Origin: Haloarchaeobius salinus
GTDB taxonomy: Archaea > Halobacteriota > Halobacteria > Halobacteriales > Natrialbaceae
Direction of reading: 5' to 3'
NCBI RefSeq assembly: GCF_024464185.1
Contig: NZ_JANHAU010000001.1
Coordinates: 62,001-126,000, forward strand
Length of the DNA stretch: 64,000 nt
The notes beneath the pieces were generated by a model. It saw only the letters and a program-made list of their open reading frames with translations, did no database searches and had not been told where the DNA came from. A program made the translations under genes and the position numbers. Below, piece after piece: positions 36,775 to 44,368 of this stretch. Numbering within the stretch: position 1 is the stretch's first letter; every line of letters starts with the position of its first letter.

Positions 36775-38058
36775 ATGGAACTCGCAGTCACCGGTGGACG
36801 GGTACTCTTGCCGGACCTCACAGTGACGGAGGCGGACGTGCTGGTCGACGCCGACGATGGCGTCGTCCGCGAGGTCGGCCATGACCTCACCGGCGACGAG
36901 GAACTGGACGCGTCGGGCGGGCTGGTGATGCCCGGCCTTGTGAACGCCCACACGCACGTCGCGATGACGCTGCTCCGGGGGTACGCCGACGACAAGCCGC
37001 TCGAGGCGTGGCTCCAGGAGGACATCTGGCCGGCGGAGGGCGAGCTGACCCCCGAGGACGTGCGCGTCGGCGCGGAGCTGGGGATGCTGGAGATGATAAA
37101 GTCCGGGACGACCGCGTTCGCGGACATGTACTTCCACGTCCCGGAGATCGTCGACGCGGTGGCGGACGCTGGCCTCCGGGCGCGGCTCGGCCACGGCGTC
37201 GTCACCGTGGCGAAGGGGACGGAGACGGCCCACGACGACGCCGAGGAGAGCATCGAAGTGGCGCGGGAGTTCGACGGCGCGGCCGACGGCCGGGTCCGCA
37301 CCGCGTTCATGCCGCACTCGCTGACGACCGTCGGGAGCGACTTCCTCGACGAGTACGTGCCGCAGGCCCGCGAGGCGGGCGTCCCGGTGCACATCCACGC
37401 GAACGAGACGGCCGACGAGGTCGACCCCATCGTCGCAGAGCACGGGATGCGGCCGCTGGCGTACGCCCGGGAGCACGGGCTGCTCGAACCCGAGGACTTC
37501 GTCGCCCACGGCGTCCACACCACGCCCGAAGAGCACGCCATCCTCGCCGAAACCGGCGCGGGCGTCGTCCACTGCCCGGCATCGAACATGAAGCTCGCGA
37601 GCGGGATGGCCCCCGTGCAGGCGATGCGGGACGCGGGCGTCTCGGTCGGCCTCGGAACGGACGGCGCGGCGTCGAACAACGACCTCTCGCTGTTCGACGA
37701 GATGCGCGACGCGGCGATGCTCGGCAAGCTCGCGGCCGACGACGCGAGCGCGGTGCCCGCCGAGACCGTCGTCGAGATGGCGACCCAGGGCGGTGCGGAC
37801 GTGGCGGGGCTCCCCGGTGGGCGCATCGAGGCCGGCGCGGCGGCGGACCTCGTCGTCGTCGACCTCGACGCACCGCACCTCACGCCGGGCCACGACCTCG
37901 TGAGCCACCTCACCTACGCCGCGACGGGCAGCGACGTGCGCCACACGATCTGCGACGGCGCGGTGCTCATGCGCGACCGCGAGGTGCTGACGATGGACGA
38001 GGACGCGGTGCTGGAGCGGGCGGAGACGGCGGCGGCGGAGCTGGTCGAGCGGGTCTGA
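36775..38058 (+). CDS. dadD: Amidohydrolase: S-adenosylhomocysteine/5'-deoxyadenosine deaminase
   Basis: 427-residue zinc amidohydrolase removing the amino group from adenosine-type nucleosides. Metal and substrate motifs: HTH (59-61) in GLVNAHTHVAMTLLRGY, HIHANET, GVVHCPASNMKLASGM and LGTDGAASNNDLSLFDEM, all characteristic of the MTA/SAH deaminase group. Known archaeal DadD converts 5'-deoxyadenosine, SAH and MTA to inosine forms. An adenosylhomocysteinase gene lies about 5 kb downstream on the same strand, so an S-inosylhomocysteine route is possible. ATG at 36775 gives the conserved MELAVTGGRVL start. Confidence 0.92.
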   Translation: MELAVTGGRVLLPDLTVTEADVLVDADDGVVREVGHDLTGDEELDASGGLVMPGLVNAHTHVAMTLLRGYADDKPLEAWLQEDIWPAEGELTPEDVRVGAELGMLEMIKSGTTAFADMYFHVPEIVDAVADAGLRARLGHGVVTVAKGTETAHDDAEESIEVAREFDGAADGRVRTAFMPHSLTTVGSDFLDEYVPQAREAGVPVHIHANETADEVDPIVAEHGMRPLAYAREHGLLEPEDFVAHGVHTTPEEHAILAETGAGVVHCPASNMKLASGMAPVQAMRDAGVSVGLGTDGAASNNDLSLFDEMRDAAMLGKLAADDASAVPAETVVEMATQGGADVAGLPGGRIEAGAAADLVVVDLDAPHLTPGHDLVSHLTYAATGSDVRHTICDGAVLMRDREVLTMDEDAVLERAETAAAELVERV

Positions 38059-38083
38059 GGCGGGAAACCGGAGTGGAACGCGT

Positions 38084-39067
38084 TCAGGTAACCGAAGCCG
38101 GTGCGAGCGAGGCGGAGCTATCGTTCTCGTAGATCCTAACGTTGCGGAACCGGGAGTTCGGTGGGTCCTCACGGTCGGGAGTACAGCCGGAGTTCGTGTC
38201 GCAGTCGGTGATGAATACGATGTACTCCGTGTTGCCGTCGTAGCCGTTCGCCTCGTAGTGCTCCCCGATGGGCACCTCGTAGCGGACCCAGCCGTCGCTC
38301 TGCTGGTAACGCTCCAGCCCGTCGAAGTTGGCCACGTCGTGGCCCCAGTACTGGTCGCCGTACACCTCGATGACCCGGCCCCCGGTCTGGTCCTGATCGT
38401 CCTCCAGCCCGATACCGTGTATCTCACCCATCGAGGTGCTCCTGAACTCGAAGACGAGCGTCGTGTTCTCGGTCACGGTGTAGTCGCGGTCGACGAACTT
38501 CCACTGGTTGCCCGACTGCTGGACGGTCGCCCCACCGTCCTCGACGGTCGTATCGCCGGTGCCGTCCTGGTTGTCCTCGAACGACTGCGTCGGCGCGCTG
38601 CTCTCGAAGTCGACGACCGACGGACTGCTGTCGGACGGGATCGTGACGCGCTGCTCGTCGACGACGGCGTCCGTCGGCCGGTGTATCAGCTGGACCGTCG
38701 CCGGGCCGGAGAGGAGCTGCGTCGTCCGCAGTTCGTCCCCCGCGTCGACGACACCGTCGCTGATGCCGGACCGGTTCTCGAACGCCGACAGGGTCAGTCG
38801 TGAGACCCCGTCCCCGTCGCGCACGACCACGTCGAACGCGTCGACGCGCAGGTCGTCACCACCCCGATGCCGGATGGCGAGCGTCTGTGCGTCCGGGCCG
38901 TTCGTCTCGACGCTGACGTCGATGCTCGCCGACGGCGCGTTGCCGAGCAGGTCCGGCGACAGGTCGAAGATGACGACCCCGGCCGCGCCCGCCGCGACGA
39001 GCACCAGCGCGACCATCAACAGCGTCCCGATCGGTGCCGACTGTCCTCGTTCCCCTCCCCTTCGCAT
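38084..39067 (-). CDS. Type IV pilin-like protein with lectin-like C-terminal domain
   Basis: 327 residues. The N-terminus has the archaeal pilin signature: basic MRRGGERGQSAPIGTLLMVA followed by a hydrophobic helix (ALVLVAAGAAGVVIF), the type processed by prepilin peptidase PibD. A DUF1628-like beta domain follows (VETNGPDAQTLAIRHRGGDD). The second half (from about residue 180) reads QWKFVDRDYTVTENTTLVFEF, STSMGEIHGIGLEDD, VYGDQYWGH and YEVPIGEHY, closely resembling a beta-sandwich module appended to bacterial secreted polysaccharide-degrading enzymes. This could give a pilus a sugar-binding tip; inference. Stop is 26 bases past the dadD stop (convergent). Confidence 0.85.
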   Translation of the reverse strand: MRRGGERGQSAPIGTLLMVALVLVAAGAAGVVIFDLSPDLLGNAPSASIDVSVETNGPDAQTLAIRHRGGDDLRVDAFDVVVRDGDGVSRLTLSAFENRSGISDGVVDAGDELRTTQLLSGPATVQLIHRPTDAVVDEQRVTIPSDSSPSVVDFESSAPTQSFEDNQDGTGDTTVEDGGATVQQSGNQWKFVDRDYTVTENTTLVFEFRSTSMGEIHGIGLEDDQDQTGGRVIEVYGDQYWGHDVANFDGLERYQQSDGWVRYEVPIGEHYEANGYDGNTEYIVFITDCDTNSGCTPDREDPPNSRFRNVRIYENDSSASLAPASVT

Positions 39068-39169
39068 ATCGGTCCGTGGGTGAGCGACGACCATCAAATC
39101 ATCGGCCTGTTGACAGAGGTACGGGGGGGATGGTATCTGTTCGAACATGCGAGAATTGAACGTCCAGAG

Positions 39170-39181
39170 CTGTTTTTAAAC
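39170..39181. promoter_or_regulatory. Symmetric TTTTTAAA box between pilin and NETD-protein genes
   Basis: GTTTTTAAACG lies about 105 bases from the start codons of both divergent genes (39067 minus, 39285 plus). It is near-palindromic and could serve as TATA element in either direction; role inferred. Confidence 0.3.
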
Positions 39182-39284
39182 GTTGAAGCGCTATCTAAGC
39201 CCGCCTCATTCGAACGACAAACGGAATGAACCAGATGAACGTGCTCACGGGTTTATCCCCCTCTCCGGCACAGGATTGGGTGTG

Positions 39285-39935
39285 ATGAGCACAAAGACGA
39301 CGTTCGCACTGTTCGGTGCACTGCTGCTCGTGGTCGGTGCCGTCGCTCCGGCGGCCGCCGCCACGGGTGCGACGCCTGTACAGACCGCAGACGATCCGGC
39401 GACGGAGCTGACGCCGGACAACAACACGTCCGACGACGAGACGGAACTGCCCGACAACGAGTCCGACGACAACGAGACCGACGCCGACGACAACGAGACT
39501 GACGTCGACGACAACGAGACCGACGTCGACAGCAACCAGAGCTCCGCGGACGCCCACAACGAGTTCGCGCAGCTGCTCAACGAGTACGTCCAGAACGTGA
39601 CGAACAACCCGAACGTCACGGCACCCGGCCTCCACATCGCGGAGTGGGTCATCGAGCACAACCCGGGTAACGCGCCGGAGCACGCCGGGCCGCCGGCCCA
39701 CGCAGGCCCCGGTGACGACGCGGCCGACAACGAGACGGACAACGAGTCCACCGGGCCGCCCGAACACGCCGGTTCCGGTGACGACGAGGCCGACGCCGAC
39801 AACGAGACGGACGGCGGCCAGGGTCCCCCGGACCACGCCGGTACCGACGACGGGCAAGAAGATGACGAGGAGGACGACGGCGGGAACGGTAACGGCCCGC
39901 CGGCCGGCATCCTCGCGTTCCTGCCCTTCTTCTGA
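39285..39935 (+). CDS. Secreted acidic repeat protein, unknown function
   Basis: 216 residues with signal peptide (FALFGALLLVVGAVAPAAAA). Two repeat types are seen: DDNETD(V/A)D units (about residues 55-85), each with an NxT glycosylation sequon, and GPP(E/D)HAG units (PPAHAGPGDD, GPPEHAGSGDD, GPPDHAGTDD; about 125-190). A conserved-looking central segment HNEFAQLLNEYVQNVTNNPNVTAPGLHIAEW separates them (helical). The end, PPAGILAFLPFF, is hydrophobic but too short for a normal membrane anchor. No family recognised. Confidence 0.78.
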   Translation: MSTKTTFALFGALLLVVGAVAPAAAATGATPVQTADDPATELTPDNNTSDDETELPDNESDDNETDADDNETDVDDNETDVDSNQSSADAHNEFAQLLNEYVQNVTNNPNVTAPGLHIAEWVIEHNPGNAPEHAGPPAHAGPGDDAADNETDNESTGPPEHAGSGDDEADADNETDGGQGPPDHAGTDDGQEDDEEDDGGNGNGPPAGILAFLPFF

Positions 39936-40066
39936 GACCCGGGGCTGACGCCTCGCGCTGCTTCCCCCACCGCGTCGGCGGGACCGGCCGTGGTTCCCTC
40001 GTAACGGACCGGGACCGCTGACCGCGTTCCCCGTACTACGGCGGGTCGAGGACCGCCACTCCCCCC

Positions 40067-40795
40067 TTACTTCGATGCGACGACGCCGAGACAGCGGTCC
40101 ACGGCGTCAGCGACGTGCAACGCGGTCGTATCGAACAGCGGCGTGTCGGGCACGTCCGACTGCGCGACGAGCATCTCGATCTCGGTGCAGCCGAGCACGA
40201 CGCCCTCGGAACCCGCGTCGACGAGTTCCTCGATGGCCGCGACGTAGGCTACACGGGACTCGTCCGTGACGATGCCCTTCGTCAGCTCGTCGAAGATGAC
40301 GTCGTGGACCTGCTGCCGGCGCTCGGCGTCGGGGACGACCACGTCGATACCGTGGTCGGCGAACCGGCCTGCGTAGAACTCCCCCTCCATCACCGGCCGG
40401 GTGCCGAGGACGCCGACCGTATCGAGCCCGGCGTCGGCGATGGCCGCCGCCGTCGGGTCGACGATGTGGACGAACGGCACCGAGAGCGCGTCCTCGATGG
40501 CGGGCGTGACCCGGTGCATCGTGTTCGTCGCCATGACGACGAAGTCCGCCCCGCCGGCGTCGAGGTCGCCCGCGGCGTCCGCGAGGTAGTCGCCGGCCGC
40601 GTCCCACCGCTCGTCGGCGATGAACCCCTCGATGTCGGCGAAGTTCACGCTCCTGATGAGCACCTGTCCGGCGGCGTGGCCGCCCCGTTCCTCGTTGATG
40701 CCCGCGTCGATACCGCGGTAGTACTGGACCGTCGATTCGCTGCTCATGCCGCCGAGGATGCCGACCGTCCGGAGGTCGCCGTCTGCGGAGTCCAT
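40067..40795 (-). CDS. Aspartate/glutamate racemase family protein
   Basis: 242-residue cofactor-independent amino acid racemase-fold protein. Seen: VGILGGMSSESTVQYYRGID at the N-terminus, FVVMATNTMHRV (first catalytic position, T90) and GVVLGCTEIEML (C203). The first catalytic cysteine of ordinary aspartate racemases is threonine here; a Thr/Cys pair is known in the E. coli YgeA-type L-Asp/Glu racemase, so activity may be asymmetric. ATG at 40795 chosen. Downstream of the PAS kinase gene on the same strand. Confidence 0.87.
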   Translation of the reverse strand: MDSADGDLRTVGILGGMSSESTVQYYRGIDAGINEERGGHAAGQVLIRSVNFADIEGFIADERWDAAGDYLADAAGDLDAGGADFVVMATNTMHRVTPAIEDALSVPFVHIVDPTAAAIADAGLDTVGVLGTRPVMEGEFYAGRFADHGIDVVVPDAERRQQVHDVIFDELTKGIVTDESRVAYVAAIEELVDAGSEGVVLGCTEIEMLVAQSDVPDTPLFDTTALHVADAVDRCLGVVASK

Positions 40796-40835
40796 ACTTC
40801 GCCGTCGACCGGCGACGAGAAAAAACGGGCCGTTC

Positions 40836-42803
40836 CTACGGGCGCGGCAGCCCGACGGTGAACGCCGCCCCGCCAGCCTCCCGGTTCGTCGCCTCGACGC
40901 GTCCCCCGTACGAGTCAACGATCTCGTGGACGAGGTAGAGCCCGAAGCCGGTGCCGGGGCTCTCGAACCCCTTCTGTCCCTTCTCGAAGACGTGCGCCAT
41001 CACCGACTCGTCGATGCCCGGCCCGTCGTCGAGCACCCGGACGACCACCTCGTCGTCCGTCACCTCGGTCTCGACGCGGACCCGTGCCGTCGGCCCCTCG
41101 TTGTGCTGGACCGCGTTCGTCAGCAGGTTCTCGAACACCTCCGGGAGCAGGTCGTCCGCGAGCACCGGAACCTCGGGGAGCGCGTCGTGTTCGAACGTCG
41201 CGTCGTCGTAGGCACGGTCTGCCTTCGCCAGCTCGTCTTCGAGCACGCCGTCGAGCGCCATCGGCTCCGCCTCGTGCTCCTCCCCCTCGACGATGGCCTT
41301 CATGAACGTCCGCATCGTCTCGATGAGGTCGGTCATGTCCTCGACGCGCTCCTGGATGGTGGCGAGGTGCGGCGCGACCTCGTCGTCGACGTGGCCCTCG
41401 AGGATGTTCGCCCGGGCCTCGACCACGTTCATCCCGTTGAGGAGGTTGTGCCGGATGATGCGGTTGACGAACTCCAGCCGCTCGCGCTCGTGCTCCAGCT
41501 GTTTCTCGCGGGCGCGCCGCTCCGTCATGTCGCGGGTCACCTTCAGGAACCCCAGGAGCTCGCCGTCGTCGTCGTGCAGCGCCGTGATGACGGCGTTCAC
41601 CCAGATGCGCGAGCCGTCGGCCCGGACGCGCCAGCCCGTGTCGACCGCCCGACCTCGCTCCCGGGCACGGTCGAGGAGCTCGTCCGCGTAGTCGATCTCG
41701 CGGTCGGCCTCGGTGTGGAACGTGCGGACGTGCTCGCCGATGATCTCCTCGCTCTCGTAACCCTTGATCTCCTCCGCGCCGCGGTTCCAGCTCTCGACGT
41801 GGCCGTCGGTGTCCAGCCGGAAGATGGCGTAGTCCTCGACGTCCTGCACCAGCGACTCGAACTCGCGTCGTGCCTGCAGGAGCTGCTCCTCGGCCCGGTC
41901 CTCGCGGATGCTGTTGGCGAGTTCGTGGCCGAGCGAGTTCGCGGTGATGTCGAGCAGCGTCAGCTCCCAGTCGAGCCCCCCCTGCTTCGGGGCGGCACCG
42001 GCGAACGACAGCACGCCGTACTGCTCGCCCTCGACGGCGACCGGGACGCCGACGTAGTAGTCGAGTCCCGTGTTCCCGGCGACCCCGACCGGGTGACGGT
42101 CGGGCCACCGGTCGGTCGCGTCGTCGGCGTGGACGAGACCGTCCCGTTCCGAGACGACACCCGCGATGGTCTCTGACGTGTCGATGGCGTGGCCGGGCGC
42201 GACGGCCGCGTCGAGACCGGATGTGACGTTCTCGACGAGCACGCGCCCGTCGCCGAACCGGGCGAACGCCGCGTGGTCCGCTCCGAGCATCCGGCCGGTC
42301 ACGTCGAGCAGCTCGTCGAGACGGTCGTCGAGGTCGCGCGACCGGTCGAGCAGGACGTCGTGGACGGCGCGGAGGGTCCGTTCGCGCCGGTCGAGTCGGT
42401 CGAGTGCGTGCTTCTGGTCGCTGACGTCGACGTAGCACTCTACCCGACCGCCCGCGTACTCCCCGTCCTCTATCGGGTGGGTGCGACGTTCGAGCCACCG
42501 GTCCTCGGGGCCATCGACGACGTGGATCTCCCGGTCGGGGGCGTCGACGCCGCCCTCGGTCACTGCCGCGACGAACGCGGCGCCATCGGCGAGCCGGGAG
42601 GCGGCCCGCTCGGCGAACGCCTCCGCGGACAGCCCGCGGACGGCCGCGCCGTCGACACCGAGGTACCGCGTCGCCGCATCGTTCGACCAGACCACCCGTC
42701 CGTCCCCGTCGAGGACGACGACACCCGTATCCGCGGCGGCGAGCAGTGCCGCACCCGCCGGCGGCTCCTCCTCCCGGACGGACGCGTCGCCCCCGCCGCT
42801 CAC
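40836..42803 (-). CDS. PAS-GAF-PAS sensor histidine kinase
   Basis: 655-residue soluble sensor kinase. Domains: PAS (about 20-125), GAF (about 165-300, ADHAAFARFGDGRVL), second PAS with PAC (about 320-435, AIFRLDTDGHVESWNRGAEE), dimerisation/phospho-acceptor helix with H452 in RIIRHNLLNGMNVVEARAN, and HATPase with EVFENLLTNAVQHN, DDGPGIDE and GTGFGLYLVHEIV. Haloarchaeal kinases commonly use this RHNLLNG phospho-acceptor form. No ATG is in frame near the domain start; I take the GTG at 42803 (VSGGGDASV). No response regulator is adjacent. Confidence 0.9.
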   Translation of the reverse strand: MSGGGDASVREEEPPAGAALLAAADTGVVVLDGDGRVVWSNDAATRYLGVDGAAVRGLSAEAFAERAASRLADGAAFVAAVTEGGVDAPDREIHVVDGPEDRWLERRTHPIEDGEYAGGRVECYVDVSDQKHALDRLDRRERTLRAVHDVLLDRSRDLDDRLDELLDVTGRMLGADHAAFARFGDGRVLVENVTSGLDAAVAPGHAIDTSETIAGVVSERDGLVHADDATDRWPDRHPVGVAGNTGLDYYVGVPVAVEGEQYGVLSFAGAAPKQGGLDWELTLLDITANSLGHELANSIREDRAEEQLLQARREFESLVQDVEDYAIFRLDTDGHVESWNRGAEEIKGYESEEIIGEHVRTFHTEADREIDYADELLDRARERGRAVDTGWRVRADGSRIWVNAVITALHDDDGELLGFLKVTRDMTERRAREKQLEHERERLEFVNRIIRHNLLNGMNVVEARANILEGHVDDEVAPHLATIQERVEDMTDLIETMRTFMKAIVEGEEHEAEPMALDGVLEDELAKADRAYDDATFEHDALPEVPVLADDLLPEVFENLLTNAVQHNEGPTARVRVETEVTDDEVVVRVLDDGPGIDESVMAHVFEKGQKGFESPGTGFGLYLVHEIVDSYGGRVEATNREAGGAAFTVGLPRP

Positions 42804-42929
42804 GCGAGCGACACCTCGCTCGGTCCGCAGCGTCGAGTCATGGGCGGGGCTAGTGGACCCGGGCCTAAAGTCGTGGACCCTACACACGTCGTCGTCGGCC
42901 GCGCGACGACAGCAGCGCCAGCCGACTCC

Positions 42930-42940
42930 GGTAGGGTTTT
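42930..42940 (+). promoter_or_regulatory. TATA-like box of ahcY
   Basis: GGGTTTTCC centred about 30 bases before the ahcY ATG at 42966; consistent with a leaderless transcript, weak match. Confidence 0.35.
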
Positions 42941-42965
42941 CCACCCGCTACCCCTCCCAGAGACT

Positions 42966-44249
42966 ATGAGTCAGTACCCGCCGATCAGCGAGCAACTCGA
43001 CGACATCGAGGCCGCTCGCGACGAGGGACGACGGAAGATGGACTGGGCGCGCCAGCACATGCCCATCCTGAACGCACTGCGAGAGGAGTTCGAGCGCGAC
43101 CAGCCGTTCGCCGACCAGCGCATCGGCATGGCGATGCACGTCGAGGCGAAGACCGCGAACCTCGTCGAACTGCTCGCCGACGGCGGTGCCGAGGTCGCCA
43201 TCACCGGCTGCAACCCGCTGTCGACACACGACGACGTGAGCGCGGCGCTCGACACCCACGAGAACATCACGAGCTACGCGAAACGGGGCGTCGACGACGA
43301 CGGGTACTACGACGCCATCGAGGCCGTCATCGACATCGAGCCGACCATCACCGTCGACGACGGGATGGACATGGTCGCCGCCATCCACGAGGACCACCCC
43401 GAGCTCATCGACTCCATCGTCGGCGGTGCCGAGGAGACGACGACCGGCGTCCACCGCCTCCGCGCGATGGACGCCGACGGCGCGCTCGACTACCCCGTCT
43501 TCGCCGTCAACGACACGCCGATGAAACGACTGTTCGACAACGTCCACGGCACCGGCGAGTCCTCGCTGGCCACCATCGCGATGACGACGAACCTCTCCTA
43601 CGCCGGCAAGAACGTCGTCGTCGCGGGCTACGGCGACTGCGGCCGCGGCGTCGCCAAGAAGGCCAGCGGCCAGAACGCGGACGTCATCGTCACCGAGGTC
43701 GAGCCCCGTCGCGCCCTCGAAGCACACATGGAGGGCTACGACGTCATGCCGATGGCCGAGGCCGCCGAGGTCGGCGACGTGTTCCTCACCGTCACCGGCA
43801 ACCGCGACGTCATCACCGCCGAGCACTTCGAGCGGATGAAGGACGGCGTCCTGCTCGCGAACGCCGGCCACTTCGACATCGAGGTCGACCTCGACGCGCT
43901 CTCGGACATGGCGGTCGACCGCTACGAGGCCCGCGACGGCGTCGAGGCCTACGAGATGGACGACGGCCGCCGGCTGAACGTGCTCGCCGAGGGCCGTCTG
44001 GTCAACCTCGCCTCGCCCATCGCGCTCGGCCACCCCGTCGAGGTCATGGACCAGTCCTTCGGCGTCCAGGCCGTCTGCGTGCGCGAACTCGTCGAGAACG
44101 GCGACGCCTACGACGCCGGCGTCCACGAGGTCCCCGACCGACTCGACCGCGAGGTCGCCGAGATCAAACTCGACGCAGAGGGCGTCGACTACGACTCGCT
44201 GACGGACGCCCAGACCGAGTACATGGGCTCCTGGCAGCACGGCACCTAG
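42966..44249 (+). CDS. ahcY: Adenosylhomocysteinase (or S-inosylhomocysteine hydrolase)
   Basis: NAD-dependent hydrolase releasing homocysteine from SAH, pulling SAM methylations forward. 427 residues with GMAMHVEAKTANLVELL, GCNPLSTHDDV, EETTTGVHRL, NDTPMKRLFDNVHGTGES, the NAD loop VVAGYGDCGRGVAKKA and NAGHFDIEVDL. It lacks the C-terminal extension of bacterial enzymes, as archaeal members do. Known archaeal members can prefer S-inosylhomocysteine made by DadD; with a DadD-like gene about 5 kb upstream, that chemistry is possible here. Confidence 0.96.
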   Translation: MSQYPPISEQLDDIEAARDEGRRKMDWARQHMPILNALREEFERDQPFADQRIGMAMHVEAKTANLVELLADGGAEVAITGCNPLSTHDDVSAALDTHENITSYAKRGVDDDGYYDAIEAVIDIEPTITVDDGMDMVAAIHEDHPELIDSIVGGAEETTTGVHRLRAMDADGALDYPVFAVNDTPMKRLFDNVHGTGESSLATIAMTTNLSYAGKNVVVAGYGDCGRGVAKKASGQNADVIVTEVEPRRALEAHMEGYDVMPMAEAAEVGDVFLTVTGNRDVITAEHFERMKDGVLLANAGHFDIEVDLDALSDMAVDRYEARDGVEAYEMDDGRRLNVLAEGRLVNLASPIALGHPVEVMDQSFGVQAVCVRELVENGDAYDAGVHEVPDRLDREVAEIKLDAEGVDYDSLTDAQTEYMGSWQHGT

Positions 44250-44368
44250 GCCGGTCGCCGGTTTTCCCGGTGTACGCCTCGGATTGCATCAGTTTTCCCC
44301 GTTGAACTCTTAATTTCCATGAAACCTTCCGATAGGATGAAATGGGTCGGGGATGTTGATGCACCAAC

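Noticed and set aside
39470-39545. Regular DNA repeats considered as a CRISPR or satellite
   Set aside because: The period follows the DDNETD protein repeat in frame inside a coding region; no spacer-repeat alternation.
42189-42965. N-terminal extension of AhcY into the kinase region
   Set aside because: Antisense to the kinase; family start MSQYPPISEQLDDIE is at 42966.
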